This document shows positions 34,974 to 44,150 of a DNA stretch of 64,000 nucleotides, piece after piece. The position numbers and the translations under genes are program-made. The notes below the pieces were generated by a model. That model was not told the origin of the DNA, made no database searches, and saw only the letters and a list, made by a program, of their open reading frames with translations. Position 1 is the first letter of the stretch. Every line of letters begins with the position of its first letter. Source of the DNA: Desulfogranum mediterraneum DSM 13871 (GTDB lineage Bacteria > Desulfobacterota > Desulfobulbia > Desulfobulbales > Desulfobulbaceae); NCBI RefSeq assembly GCF_000429965.1, contig NZ_AUCW01000016.1, forward strand, positions 1 through 64,000, in the 5' to 3' direction.

Positions 34974-35040
34974 AGTACATACGTCGAAAGTAGTCTGCAG
35001 GGTTAGGAGGCAACCCCGAAAAATAACGACTGACTACCAT
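34936..35040 (-). ncRNA. Structured leader or small RNA upstream of fusA, with a 22-codon frame
   Basis: On the minus strand this stretch can fold into GTAGTC/GACTAC arms enclosing a GGGTT/AACCC hairpin with loop GCCTCCT, and it ends in the terminator at 34936-34973. It also contains an ATG-to-TAA frame of 22 codons (35040-34972; includes LPPNP and ends RRMY) whose stop codon overlaps the first bases of the terminator stem. Either an independent small RNA or an attenuating leader of fusA is possible. No good ribosome-binding site precedes the ATG. Existence as a transcript is inferred. Confidence 0.4.
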
Positions 35041-35219
35041 GAGTTATGTGTATTCAATGGTTGAGCAAGTACGTCTGTGTTCAGAATTGGTAAAAAGGAA
35101 CGACTTTACCCGATGCGTTTCTTTATGTAAAGATTTATTTTTGAAGTGTGGTTTTTGCCGCTAGATTGACCGCTTAGCATGGTCCTGGTTCGGCCCTTGC
35201 CCTCCTTGGCAGGGGTGTT
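34974..35219. other. Upstream region of the fusA leader, no gene beyond the 22-codon frame
   Basis: AT-richer than its surroundings between ~35040 and 35165, as expected for a promoter region. No promoter with good spacing could be fixed. 35185-35219 lies just downstream of the MFS gene and holds no hairpin with a T-run. Confidence 0.35.
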
Positions 35220-36434
35220 TCAGGCCGGTTCCTCCGCTGGTTCTTCCTTAAGGCGCTGCACCTCTCCGGGCAGGCTCAGGATAAAGGGGATGGCTCCCAG
35301 GCCCAGGGCAGCGCTGAAGAGGTAGGTGTTGCCCAGGCCGATGAGATCGGCGATGGCCCCGACCAGCACCACCACCGCGGAGCGGGCCAGAAAGGAGATC
35401 ATCATGAAAAAACCGTTGGCCGTGGCCGGATGGTCCGGGGCATGTTCCTGGACCATGGCCAGCATCACCGGGGTGGTGGAGAGCAGGGTGAAGCCCAGGC
35501 CAAAGAGGGTGATCAGCTGGAGCCAGTAGAAGCCGTTTAAGAGGACAAAGGCAAAGAGAAAGGGAGGAGCCGAGAGCAGGGTGAGCAGGAGCAGCCTGCG
35601 CCGGCCGAAGCGGTCGCTGAGGTGGCCGCAGCTCATGGCCCCGAGCACCCCGGCGCTCTCGTAGACCGTCAGGCTGATTCCTGCCAGCCAGAGGCTGCCG
35701 GTGTACTCGTTGACAAAGGTGGGGAGAAAGGTGGCACCCGAGGCGTGCATGAAACCGCGGAAAAAGAGGATCGCACCCAGGGGCCGGAAGATATGGCGGC
35801 TCTCCTGCCAGGCATCCTTCATCGTGGCCGAGTGGTTGGCCCTCTTGGCTACCGGCACATGCTGGAAGCGGAAGTAGAGCAGCAGGGAGGCAGCGATGCC
35901 CACCACCATCAGGGGGGCGATGTTTTCCAGGCCCAGCAGCGAAACCGCGCCAATGGCCACCAGCGGCCCCAGGGTACGGGCCAGCTCGCCGCCGGTCATG
36001 AAAAAACTCATGCCCAGACCCTTGCGCATCCCGGAGTAGCGATAGATCAGGACCGGTGCCGGCACGTGGAACAAGGCCACGCTGATTCCGGCGATAAAGA
36101 AGAGCAGCACCAGGGTGGCGTAGTTGGGGGCCACCCCGATCAGGCTCATGCAGATGGCGGTCACCCCGGGGGCAAAGATAATGAAGTAGCGGACCGAGAC
36201 CTTGTCTGCCAGACTGCCCAGGTAGGGGTTGAGCAGGGCCGGGATCTGCATGACGGTGGTCAGGAGTCCGGCCTGGGTCAGGGACATGGAGAGTTTTTCG
36301 ATGAGCAGGGGCAAGAGGGGGGCCAGGAAGCTGGTGTAGGCATCGTGGATGAAGTGGCAGATCGAGAGGGTAAGGACCCTGCCCAGCTGGAAGCGATCCT
36401 TGTCCTCGCTAACGGTGGTCTGAGACGGTTTCAT
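35220..36434 (-). CDS. MFS transporter, Fsr-like
   Basis: A 404-residue major facilitator superfamily protein with about twelve hydrophobic helices. The N-terminus (ICHFIHDAYTSFLAPLLPLL, SLTQAGLLTTVMQIPALLNP, LADKVSVRYF) resembles the fosmidomycin-resistance (Fsr) group of drug/metabolite exporters. The central loop carries a GHLSDRFGRRRLLLL motif at the start of the second half. The substrate is unknown. The ATG at 36434 is chosen by family length; the frame is open to 36530, and neither start has a good ribosome-binding site. It diverges from acnB. Confidence 0.8.
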   Translation of the reverse strand: MKPSQTTVSEDKDRFQLGRVLTLSICHFIHDAYTSFLAPLLPLLIEKLSMSLTQAGLLTTVMQIPALLNPYLGSLADKVSVRYFIIFAPGVTAICMSLIGVAPNYATLVLLFFIAGISVALFHVPAPVLIYRYSGMRKGLGMSFFMTGGELARTLGPLVAIGAVSLLGLENIAPLMVVGIAASLLLYFRFQHVPVAKRANHSATMKDAWQESRHIFRPLGAILFFRGFMHASGATFLPTFVNEYTGSLWLAGISLTVYESAGVLGAMSCGHLSDRFGRRRLLLLTLLSAPPFLFAFVLLNGFYWLQLITLFGLGFTLLSTTPVMLAMVQEHAPDHPATANGFFMMISFLARSAVVVLVGAIADLIGLGNTYLFSAALGLGAIPFILSLPGEVQRLKEEPAEEPA

Positions 36435-36677
36435 GGGAGGTTTTTTGGTTCTGAGGTGGTTAAAAGGGATGTAAAAGTTTCCAGTTAACCTATATCTCTT
36501 CAGGGAAAGTTCAACGGAAATCACCCCCATGTAACCGGCTGTGGCTGGGAATCGTTCCCAGCAGGGCCGGAAACCATGGCTGGTATGCGAAAAACAGACG
36601 CCAACTTAATTGAAATCTGCTAATCTTAGCCGGTGATAGTCGCGTATTCATTTGATTGATCAGATAAGGAGTAGCTC

Positions 36678-39152
36678 ATGCTTGAACAGTATACCGTGGC
36701 CGCAGAAGAACGTCGTACCCAGGGCCTGCCTCCACTGCCGCTCACTGCCGAGCAGGTCAGAGAGATTACCGCCCTGTTACCGGCAGAGGATCAGGACCAG
36801 GCCCGGCTGCTGGAACTGCTCCGGGATCGGGTGGAGCCGGGGGTCAGTAAGGCGGCACAGGTCAAGGCGGCCTGGCTGGAACAGGTGGCCCTGGGGGAGT
36901 GCAGGATCGCACTGCTCTCCAGGGAGGCGGCGGTGGAGCTGTTGGCCACCATGGAGGGCGGCTATAATGTCAGCGCCCTGATCAGGCTGCTCCAGGTGGA
37001 GGAGGTGGCTGCTGCGGCTGCCGAGGCCCTGAAGGGGCTGATCAAGGTCTATGATGCCTTCCAGGAGGTGGTCAGCCTGGGCCAACACAACTCCCATGCC
37101 CGGGGGGTGCTGGAGTCCTGGGCCCGGGCCGAGTGGTTCACCAGCAGGCCACCCCTGCCGGCAGAGCTCCGGCTGCGGGCCTATCTGGTCCGCGGCGAGA
37201 TCAACACCGATGACTTCTCCCCCGGCAACCAGGCCCAGTCCCGGGCAGATATCCCCCTGCACGCCACCTTCTTCGGCCACAGCCGCTTCCCGGAGGGGAT
37301 CGCTGCCATAAGCCGCTACCGTGCCCAGGGAGAGCGGGTGGCCTTTGGCGGAGACGTGGTCGGCACCGGCTCCTCCCGCAAGTCGGCCATCAACTCCATG
37401 GCCTGGCATATCGGCGAAGAGGTGCCCTTTATTCCCAACAAGAAGCGAGGCGGCGTGATCCTGGGCAGTACCATTGCCCCCATCTTCTATGCCACGGCCC
37501 GGGATGCCGGGATGCTGCCGGTGGAGTGCGATCTCGGCGGCCTGGAGAGCGGCGAGGAGTTGATCCTCGACCCCCATGGCTGGACCCTGACCCGGCTCGA
37601 CGGCAGCACCATCAGCCTCCAGCCGCCGCCGGCCACCCTCCTGGATGAGTATCGGGCCGGGGGACGCTTGAACCTGATCATCGGCCGCAACCTGAGTCGT
37701 TGGGCAGCTGAGGCCCTGGAGCTGCCGGCGCCTGCGGTCTTTGCCGAGGTCAGCAACCCGGAACCTCCGGCGGATCAGCCCTATACCCTGGCCCAGAAGA
37801 TGATCGGTCGGGCCTGCGGAGTGGCCGGGGTGGTGCCGGGCACGGTCTGCGAGCCGGCCATGACCACGGTGGGCTCCCAGGATACCACCGGTCCCATGAC
37901 CATGCAGGAGATCGCCGAGCTGGCCTGTCTGCGCTTCAAGGCCGAGCTGGTGATGCAGTCCTTCTGCCATACCGCCGCCTATCCCAAGGCCTCGGATCCG
38001 GGGCGCTGGCAGACCATGACCGAGACCACCGTGGAGTGCGGCGGGGTGGCGCTCAAGCCCGGAGACGGGGTGATCCACTCCTGGCTCAACAAGATGCTGG
38101 TGCCCGATACCGTTGGCACCGGCGGGGACTCCCACACCCGCTTTCCCTTGGGGATCTCCTTTCCGGCAGGCTCCGGCCTGGTGGCCTTTGCCGCAGCCCT
38201 GGGCTTCATGCCCCTGGAGATGCCCGAGTCGGTGCTGGTCCGCTTCCGCGGCCGCCGCCGCCCCGGGATCACGGTCCGGGACATGGTCAACGCCATCCCC
38301 TATCAGGCCATCCAGGAGGGCTTGCTCAGCGTGGAGAAGAAGAACAAGAAGAACGTCTTTGCCGGTACTATCCTGGAGATCGAGGGCATCGACGACCTGG
38401 GGGTGGAGGAGGCCTTTGAGCTGGCCGATGCCTCGGCAGAACGCAGTGCCGCCGCCTGTACCCTGGCCCTGCCCCTGGAGGCCGTGGTGGCCCAGGTGGA
38501 AAAGAATGTGGCCCTGCTCCGCGAGCTGATCGCCGAGGGTTATCAGGCCCGGGAGGCCCTGGCCCGCAGGGTGGAGGCGCTGGAGGCTTGGCTGGCCGCT
38601 CCCCACCTGCTCAGGGCCGATGAGGGGGCCTCCTACAAGGCAGTGGTGGAGATCGATCTGGACCGGCTCAGTCAGCCCATCCTGGCCTGTCCCAATGACC
38701 CGGACGATGTCCGCTTGCTGGAGGAGGTGGCCGGCACCCCGGTGGATGAGGCCTTCATCGGTTCCTGCATGACCCATCTGGGGCATCACCGTCAGGCGGT
38801 CCGGCTGTTTCGCAACGAGCCCTATGCCGCGGCCCGGGTCTGGGTGGCGCCGGCCACCCGGATGGAGCGGGACCGTCTGCGGGAGGAGGGGGGGCTGAGT
38901 GTCTATGCCCAGGTGGGCGGCCGGGTGGAGATCCCGGGCTGCAGCCTCTGTATGGGCAACCAGGCCCGGGTCCGTCCCGGTTCCACGGTGATCTCCACCT
39001 CCACCCGCAACTTTGATAACCGTCTCGGTGACGGGGCCCGGGTCTTCCTGGGCTCAGCCGAACTCACCGCCATCAGCGGTCTGGCAGGCAAGCTGCCCAC
39101 GGTGGAGGAGTACTTCCGTTTTCTTGAGCAGAAGGGGGTGACCACGGTTTAA
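36678..39152 (+). CDS. acnB: Aconitate hydratase B
   Basis: An 824-residue AcnB that isomerises citrate to isocitrate through a [4Fe-4S] cluster, and often also hydrates 2-methyl-cis-aconitate. Domain order is that of AcnB: N-terminal HEAT-like helices (1-160), the swivelling domain (GEINTDDFSPGNQAQSRADI), then the catalytic domains. Cluster ligands are Cys697 (IGSCMTHLG), Cys755 and Cys758 (GCSLCMGNQ), with spacing close to that of E. coli AcnB. Substrate-binding TTVGSQDTTGPMTMQE and GGDSHTRFPLG are present. AGGAG precedes the ATG. It is a single-gene unit ending at a shared terminator. Confidence 0.95.
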   Translation: MLEQYTVAAEERRTQGLPPLPLTAEQVREITALLPAEDQDQARLLELLRDRVEPGVSKAAQVKAAWLEQVALGECRIALLSREAAVELLATMEGGYNVSALIRLLQVEEVAAAAAEALKGLIKVYDAFQEVVSLGQHNSHARGVLESWARAEWFTSRPPLPAELRLRAYLVRGEINTDDFSPGNQAQSRADIPLHATFFGHSRFPEGIAAISRYRAQGERVAFGGDVVGTGSSRKSAINSMAWHIGEEVPFIPNKKRGGVILGSTIAPIFYATARDAGMLPVECDLGGLESGEELILDPHGWTLTRLDGSTISLQPPPATLLDEYRAGGRLNLIIGRNLSRWAAEALELPAPAVFAEVSNPEPPADQPYTLAQKMIGRACGVAGVVPGTVCEPAMTTVGSQDTTGPMTMQEIAELACLRFKAELVMQSFCHTAAYPKASDPGRWQTMTETTVECGGVALKPGDGVIHSWLNKMLVPDTVGTGGDSHTRFPLGISFPAGSGLVAFAAALGFMPLEMPESVLVRFRGRRRPGITVRDMVNAIPYQAIQEGLLSVEKKNKKNVFAGTILEIEGIDDLGVEEAFELADASAERSAAACTLALPLEAVVAQVEKNVALLRELIAEGYQAREALARRVEALEAWLAAPHLLRADEGASYKAVVEIDLDRLSQPILACPNDPDDVRLLEEVAGTPVDEAFIGSCMTHLGHHRQAVRLFRNEPYAAARVWVAPATRMERDRLREEGGLSVYAQVGGRVEIPGCSLCMGNQARVRPGSTVISTSTRNFDNRLGDGARVFLGSAELTAISGLAGKLPTVEEYFRFLEQKGVTTV

Positions 39153-39177
39153 TTGGGCTTATCCAGCGGTTAACCAA

Positions 39178-39205
39178 AAAAGGACGCCTTTTCAGGCGCC
39201 CTTTT
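39178..39205. terminator. Bidirectional terminator between acnB and lipA
   Basis: AAAAGG-CGCCT pairs with AGGCG-CCTTTT across a TTTC loop, with one A-C mismatch. Both strands end in a U-rich run. It lies 25 nt after the acnB stop and 24 nt after the lipA stop, serving both converging transcripts. Confidence 0.8.
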
Positions 39206-39228
39206 CTATGTCTAGCTCCGAGTTGCCT

Positions 39229-40164
39229 TCAGCGGTGCTGAGCCGACCCGCTGGCCCGCTCTCTGGCCAGGCTATAGAGCTCCTCGGCCTGGTAGGAGCT
39301 GCGGACAAAGGGGTCGGCCGCCACTCCACCAAAGCCCAGCTCCAGGGCCCGGGCCTTGAGGAGCGCGAACTCCTCGGGAGGCAGGTAGCGGACCACCTCC
39401 AGGTGCTCTTTTGAAGGCTGGAGGTACTGGCCCAGGGTGAGGAGGTCGCAGTGGGCTGCCAGCAGGTCTGCAAAGGCCTGGTGCAGCTCTGCAGCGCTCT
39501 CTCCCAGCCCCACCATCAGGCCTGACTTGGTGATCATGGCCGGGTCCATGGCCTTGACCCGGGCCAGCAGCTCCAGGGAGCGTCTATAGATGGCCTGGGG
39601 CCGGACCAGGGGATAGAGGCGGGCCACGGTTTCCAGGTTGTGGTTGAGCACATCGGGCCCGGCCCGGACAATGGTCTCCAAGGCCTGTTCATCGCCCTGG
39701 AGGTCGGGGATCAGGACCTCGATTCTGACCCCGGGGGAGTGTTGGCGGATGGCCTGGATGGTCCGGGCAAAGTGGTTGGCCCCGCCGTCGGCCAGGTCAT
39801 CCCGGGTCACCGAGGTGATCACCGCATAGTGCAGTCCCATGCTTGCCACGGCCTGGGCCAGTCGTCGGGGTTCCTCGGGATCGGGCGGCCCCGAGGGGCC
39901 GTGGCTGACCGCACAGAAGCGACAGTTTCGGCTGCAGGCATGGCCCAGGATCATGAAGGTGGCGGTACCCTTGCCGTAGCATTCAAACTGGTTGGGGCAC
40001 ATGGCCTCCTGGCAGACCGTGGCCAGCTGGCTCTCCTTGACTAGGCCGCGGATTCGTTCATAGGTGGGGCCGGTGGGCAGCCTGCGTTTGAGCCACTTGG
40101 GTTTTCTCGGCCTGGCAGGGGCCTCAGGCTTATGGTTCTTCTCAGGGGGGGGAGGGGTATCCAT
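39229..40164 (-). CDS. lipA: Lipoyl synthase
   Basis: A 311-residue radical SAM enzyme that inserts two sulfurs into the octanoyl chain on lipoyl domains. It has two clusters: the auxiliary [4Fe-4S] motif CPNQFECY with an earlier Cys (QEAMCPNQFECYG), and the radical SAM motif CSRNCRFC. The C-terminal conserved RSSYQAEEL supplies the Ser ligand. It is the last gene of the gcv-lip operon, 2 nt after lipB. The nearest substrate is the GcvH protein encoded upstream. Confidence 0.95.
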   Translation of the reverse strand: MDTPPPPEKNHKPEAPARPRKPKWLKRRLPTGPTYERIRGLVKESQLATVCQEAMCPNQFECYGKGTATFMILGHACSRNCRFCAVSHGPSGPPDPEEPRRLAQAVASMGLHYAVITSVTRDDLADGGANHFARTIQAIRQHSPGVRIEVLIPDLQGDEQALETIVRAGPDVLNHNLETVARLYPLVRPQAIYRRSLELLARVKAMDPAMITKSGLMVGLGESAAELHQAFADLLAAHCDLLTLGQYLQPSKEHLEVVRYLPPEEFALLKARALELGFGGVAADPFVRSSYQAEELYSLARERASGSAQHR

Positions 40165-40166
40165 GA

Positions 40167-40856
40167 TCAGTCTTTCCGGGCCGCCTCCAAGGCGGCCTCC
40201 AGGGTGGTTAAGGGGGTTGGGGTGAGGGTAAGGTTGAGCAGCGCGGCCAGGTGGTGGTTCAGCCGCTGCTGCACCTCCCTGGGCTCCGGTGCTTGTCCCT
40301 GGCAGGCAAAGGAGGTCATCCGGGTGTTGGTCAGGCCGCAGGGATTGATCCAGCCAAAGGGGGTCAGCTCGGTGTTGACGTTGAGGGCCAGGCCATGGAA
40401 GGTCACCCCATGACGGATGGCGATGCCGATGCTGCCCAGCTTGTCGTCACCCACCCAGACGCCGTGGTTGCGTGGATCACGGCAGGCCCTGATCCCATGG
40501 TCGGCGGCCGTGCGCAGCATCACCTCTTCCAGGAGCTCCACATAGGCGGAGACCGACAGTCCCAGGCTGCGGAGGTGGAAGATCGGGTAGAGCACCAGTT
40601 GGCCGGGGCCATGATAGGTGATCTCGCCGCCCCGCTCTATCTGGACCAGCTGGATCCCCTCTGCCTCCAGGCGTTCGGGGCTGACCATCAGGTGCTCCCG
40701 ACCGCCCCTGCGGCCCAGGGTAAAGACCCGGGGGTGCTCCACGTTGAGGATAAAGACCGACTGCCGCCGGCGGCGGCAGAGCTCCACCAGGCGGGTCTGC
40801 AGGGAGTAGGCACGGTCGTACTCCATCTGCTCCAGATCACACCAGGCTGCCTCCAT
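40167..40856 (-). CDS. lipB: Octanoyl-[ACP]:protein N-octanoyltransferase
   Basis: A 229-residue LipB that transfers octanoate from acyl carrier protein to lipoyl domains. Motifs are GGEITYHGPGQLVLYP (substrate pocket) and the acyl-thioester nucleophile Cys within NPCGLTNTRMTS, with the preceding Lys in GSIGIAIRHGVTFHGLALN. It lies 6 nt after gcvPB and directly before lipA, so lipoylation is encoded with its target GcvH. Confidence 0.93.
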   Translation of the reverse strand: MEAAWCDLEQMEYDRAYSLQTRLVELCRRRRQSVFILNVEHPRVFTLGRRGGREHLMVSPERLEAEGIQLVQIERGGEITYHGPGQLVLYPIFHLRSLGLSVSAYVELLEEVMLRTAADHGIRACRDPRNHGVWVGDDKLGSIGIAIRHGVTFHGLALNVNTELTPFGWINPCGLTNTRMTSFACQGQAPEPREVQQRLNHHLAALLNLTLTPTPLTTLEAALEAARKD

Positions 40857-40862
40857 CTGTTG

Positions 40863-42338
40863 TTACTCCCCGGGCTGGGCGACCGCGCCGATGAGGCAGG
40901 GACAGCGCGCGGCCTGGACCTCGTCCAGCCGTCTGACCTTGGTCCGCTGGGGAGCGGCCCGGAGGAGTTCCGGCTGCTCCCTGGCCTCTTGGGCGATATG
41001 TTTGAGGGCAGCGATGAACTGGTCGATCTCCTCCTTGCACTCGGTCTCGGTGGGCTCGATCATCAGGGCCCCGTGGACCACCAGCGGGAAGTAGATGGTG
41101 GGCGGATGAAAGCCGCAATCGATTAAGCGTTTGGCCATATCCAGGGTGCTGACCTTGTACTCCTGCTGGAGCTTGTCGCTGAAGACACACTCGTGCATGC
41201 AGGGCTGGTCATAGGGCAGGTGAAAGTCGCCCTTGAGCCGCTCCTTGATATAGTTGGCATTGAGCACCGCCAGCTGACTGGCTCTCTTCAGCTCCCTGCC
41301 CATGGAGAGGATGTAGCTGTAGGCCCGCACCAGTACTCCGAAGTTGCCGTGGAAGGCATGGACCCGCCCCACAGAGAGGGGCTGCTCCTCTTCCAGCCGA
41401 AAGCACTCGCCGTCGTGGATCACCCGGGGCACCGGCAGAAAGGGTTCCAGCTCGCTGGTGACACAGACCGGGCCGGCACCGGGGCCGCCGCCGCCGTGGG
41501 GGGTGGAAAAGGTCTTGTGGAGGTTGAGGTGGAGCACGTCCACCCCGCATCTCTTGGCATCCATGATCCCCAAGGCGGCATTCATGTTGGCCCCGTCGCC
41601 GTAGACCAGACCGCCCTTGGCATGGACGATGGCGGCGATCTCCCGCACCTCCTGCTCAAACAGTCCCAGGGTGTTGGGATTGGTCAGCATGATCCCGGCG
41701 GTCTCCTCATCCATCAGTGCGGCCACGCTCTCGGCCCTGAGCATGCCGTGCTCATCGGATTTGACCGGGATGGAGCGGTAGCCGCAGAGCGCGGCCGAGG
41801 CCGGGTTGGTGCCGTGGGCTGTATCCGGGATCAGGATCTTGGTCCGTTTGGAGCCCCTGCTATCATGGTAGGCGTTGAAGATCAGCATCCCGGTGAGTTC
41901 ACCATGGGCGCCTGCCGCCGGCTGGAGCGAGACCGCGTCCAGGCCGGTGATCAGGGCCAGGAGCTGCTGGAGCTCAAAGAGCAGGCGGAGTACGCCCTGG
42001 CTCTGTTCATCTGCCAGCATGGGGTGGGCCGCGGCGATGGCCGGGTTGGCGGCCTGCTGCTCGTTGGTCTTGGGATTGTACTTCATGGTACAGGAGCCCA
42101 GGGGGTACATCCCGGTGTCTACCCCGAAGTTCCACTGGGAGAGCCTGGTGTAGTGGCGGACCACATCGATCTCGCTCAGGTCAGGGAAATCGACCGCTTC
42201 CCCCAGCAGATTCGGGTCCAAGGCTGCTGCCGGGACATCACTTGAGGGGATGGACATGCCCCGGCGTCCCTTCTTGCCCTTTTCCCAGAGCAGGGGTTCG
42301 TCCAGGATCAGGCCGCTGGTGGCGATGGAATGGTTCAT
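40863..42338 (-). CDS. gcvPB: Glycine dehydrogenase (decarboxylating) subunit 2
   Basis: A 491-residue PLP subunit of the split P-protein. The PLP lysine lies in LHLNLHKTFSTPHGGGGPGAG. Other landmarks are LYPLGSCTMKYNPK at the N-terminal side, SLQPAAGAHGELTGML and DTAHGTNPASAAL. With GcvPA it decarboxylates glycine and passes the aminomethyl group to lipoylated GcvH, or runs in reverse in the reductive glycine pathway. The start overlaps the gcvPA stop as ATGA. Confidence 0.95.
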   Translation of the reverse strand: MNHSIATSGLILDEPLLWEKGKKGRRGMSIPSSDVPAAALDPNLLGEAVDFPDLSEIDVVRHYTRLSQWNFGVDTGMYPLGSCTMKYNPKTNEQQAANPAIAAAHPMLADEQSQGVLRLLFELQQLLALITGLDAVSLQPAAGAHGELTGMLIFNAYHDSRGSKRTKILIPDTAHGTNPASAALCGYRSIPVKSDEHGMLRAESVAALMDEETAGIMLTNPNTLGLFEQEVREIAAIVHAKGGLVYGDGANMNAALGIMDAKRCGVDVLHLNLHKTFSTPHGGGGPGAGPVCVTSELEPFLPVPRVIHDGECFRLEEEQPLSVGRVHAFHGNFGVLVRAYSYILSMGRELKRASQLAVLNANYIKERLKGDFHLPYDQPCMHECVFSDKLQQEYKVSTLDMAKRLIDCGFHPPTIYFPLVVHGALMIEPTETECKEEIDQFIAALKHIAQEAREQPELLRAAPQRTKVRRLDEVQAARCPCLIGAVAQPGE

Positions 42339-43672
42339 GATTGCACCTCATTGGCTATGGTGTCCATGACCTCTCGGGAGACCGTCTCGGTGACTCCAAA
42401 GAGGTAGCGACCACTCATTTCAGGATACCAGCGTCCCAGGTCGATCCCGGCAACGATATTTTTGGCCAGCAGCCGCTGGTGGGCGGCCTTGAACTCGGTG
42501 GGGAACTCCACCACAAATTCGTTGAAGAAGGGGGCGCTGAAGCAGCAGCGTGCCCCGCGTTCCTGCAGGGCCGCCATCAGGTAGTGACTCTTGTCATAGT
42601 TGAGCCGGGCCAGCTCCTGCAGGCCGGTGCCCCCCAGGGAGGCCATATACATCCCGGCGGTCATGGCGCAGATGCCCTGGTTGGAGCAGATATTGGAGGT
42701 GGCCTTGTCCCGACGGATATGTTGCTCCCTGGTGGCCAGGGTGAGGACATAGCCCCGTTTGCCGTCCAGATCCCGGGTCTCACCCACCAGGCGGCCGGGC
42801 AGGTTACGGGTAAAGGGCTGGCGACAGCCGAACATGCCCAGTCCCGGGCCGCCGAAGCTGCGGGAGAGGCCGAAGCTCTGGCCCTCGCCGCAGACGATGT
42901 CGGCCCCGCAGGCCCCGGGATTCTTGAGCAGGCCGTAGGCCAGGGGCTCGGAAAAAGCGGTGATGAACAGGGCCCCCTGGCCATGGATCTCCTCCCCGGC
43001 CGTGCCCAGATCCTCGATCACCCCGAAAAAGTTGGGCGACTGGATGGCCACGGCTGCCAGATCCTCGATCTCGGCCAGGGACGAGAGGTCGGTGCGGCCG
43101 TCTGTCCCATGGGGCAGTTCCACCAGCTCATAGGGGGTCGGCCTGAGGTAGGCCCGGACCACCTCCCGGTAGTGGGGGTGGACGGCCTGGGAGATGGCCA
43201 CCCGGCGCTTCTTCTTGGCCACCCGCAGTCCCATGAGCATGGCCTCGGCCAGGGCCGAGGCGCCGTCATACATGGAGGCGTTGACCACATCCATGCCCAG
43301 CAGTCTGGCGCTGAGGGTCTGGTACTCAAAGATGCCCTGGAGGGTGCCCTGGGCCATCTCCGGCTGGTAGGGGGTGTAGGCGGTGAGGAATTCCGAACGA
43401 CTCATCAGGGCCTTGACCGTAGCCGGGATATGGTGGTGGTAACTGCCGGCACCGATCAGCACCGTGGCCCGCTGGTCCACCTCCATGGTATCGGCCAGGG
43501 CCTGGATATGGCTGTCCAACTCCCATTCACTCAGGGCTTCGGGCAGCTGCTCCCACTGGTCGCTCATCCGACACGTATCCGGGATCGTTGCAAAGAGATC
43601 CTCCAGGCTGGAGTTGCCCGTCACCTGGAGCATGGCGCTGATTTCTTCCTGGGTATGGGGGAGGTATCGCAT
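42335..43672 (-). CDS. gcvPA: Glycine dehydrogenase (decarboxylating) subunit 1
   Basis: A 445-residue partner of GcvPB. It has the N-terminus MRYLPHTQEEISAMLQVTG, GAGSYHHHIPATVKALMSR, TAYTPYQPEMAQGTLQGIFE and NASMYDGASALAEAMLM, all typical of this subunit. The ATG at 43672 has AAGGA within the last codons of gcvH; the frame is open upstream but the family N-terminus starts here. The gap to gcvH is only 4 nt. The split P-protein is usual in anaerobes and Gram-positives, in contrast to the single-chain form of E. coli. Confidence 0.95.
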   Translation of the reverse strand: MRYLPHTQEEISAMLQVTGNSSLEDLFATIPDTCRMSDQWEQLPEALSEWELDSHIQALADTMEVDQRATVLIGAGSYHHHIPATVKALMSRSEFLTAYTPYQPEMAQGTLQGIFEYQTLSARLLGMDVVNASMYDGASALAEAMLMGLRVAKKKRRVAISQAVHPHYREVVRAYLRPTPYELVELPHGTDGRTDLSSLAEIEDLAAVAIQSPNFFGVIEDLGTAGEEIHGQGALFITAFSEPLAYGLLKNPGACGADIVCGEGQSFGLSRSFGGPGLGMFGCRQPFTRNLPGRLVGETRDLDGKRGYVLTLATREQHIRRDKATSNICSNQGICAMTAGMYMASLGGTGLQELARLNYDKSHYLMAALQERGARCCFSAPFFNEFVVEFPTEFKAAHQRLLAKNIVAGIDLGRWYPEMSGRYLFGVTETVSREVMDTIANEVQS

Positions 43673-43676
43673 GGGC

Positions 43677-44072
43677 TTATCCTTGGAGGAGTTCCAGGTA
43701 GGCAGCAGCCGTGAGCAGCTGGTCATACTCCTCGGCGGCCGCAGGCTTGATTTCCAGGATCCAGTTGGAGTAGGGATCTTCGTTGAGCAGTTCAGGGGCG
43801 TCTTCCAGCTCCTGATTGACGGCCACCACCTGGCCGGAGACCGGCAGGTAGAGTTCCGAGACCGCCTTGACCGATTCCAGGGTGCCGAACTCGTCGCCCC
43901 GGTTGAAGCTGTCGCCCACTGCAGGCAGTTCGACAAAGACGATGTCACCCAACTGATCCTGGGCATAGTCGCTGACACCCACCCGAATGGTGTCGCCGGT
44001 CAGCTGGGCCCATTCGTGGTCTTCGGTGTAGCCAAGATTCTCCGGCAGATGCAGTTCCTGTAACTCTTTCAT
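43677..44072 (-). CDS. gcvH: Glycine cleavage system H protein
   Basis: A 131-residue lipoyl carrier protein. The lipoylated residue is Lys69 in LESVKAVSELYLP. The N-terminus YTEDHEWAQLTGDTIRVGVSDYA is typical. It shuttles the aminomethyl group between GcvPAB, GcvT and dihydrolipoamide dehydrogenase. It lies between gcvT and gcvPA in the operon. A gene for the L-protein is not present in the window. Confidence 0.96.
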   Translation of the reverse strand: MKELQELHLPENLGYTEDHEWAQLTGDTIRVGVSDYAQDQLGDIVFVELPAVGDSFNRGDEFGTLESVKAVSELYLPVSGQVVAVNQELEDAPELLNEDPYSNWILEIKPAAAEEYDQLLTAAAYLELLQG

Positions 44073-44150
44073 GGTTTCTCCTCAGCGTGGTTGATTGTTT
44101 TGTTTGTTGGCTGGCTGGTCGCCGGCCAGGGGCGACCCTCTGATTTTGGC

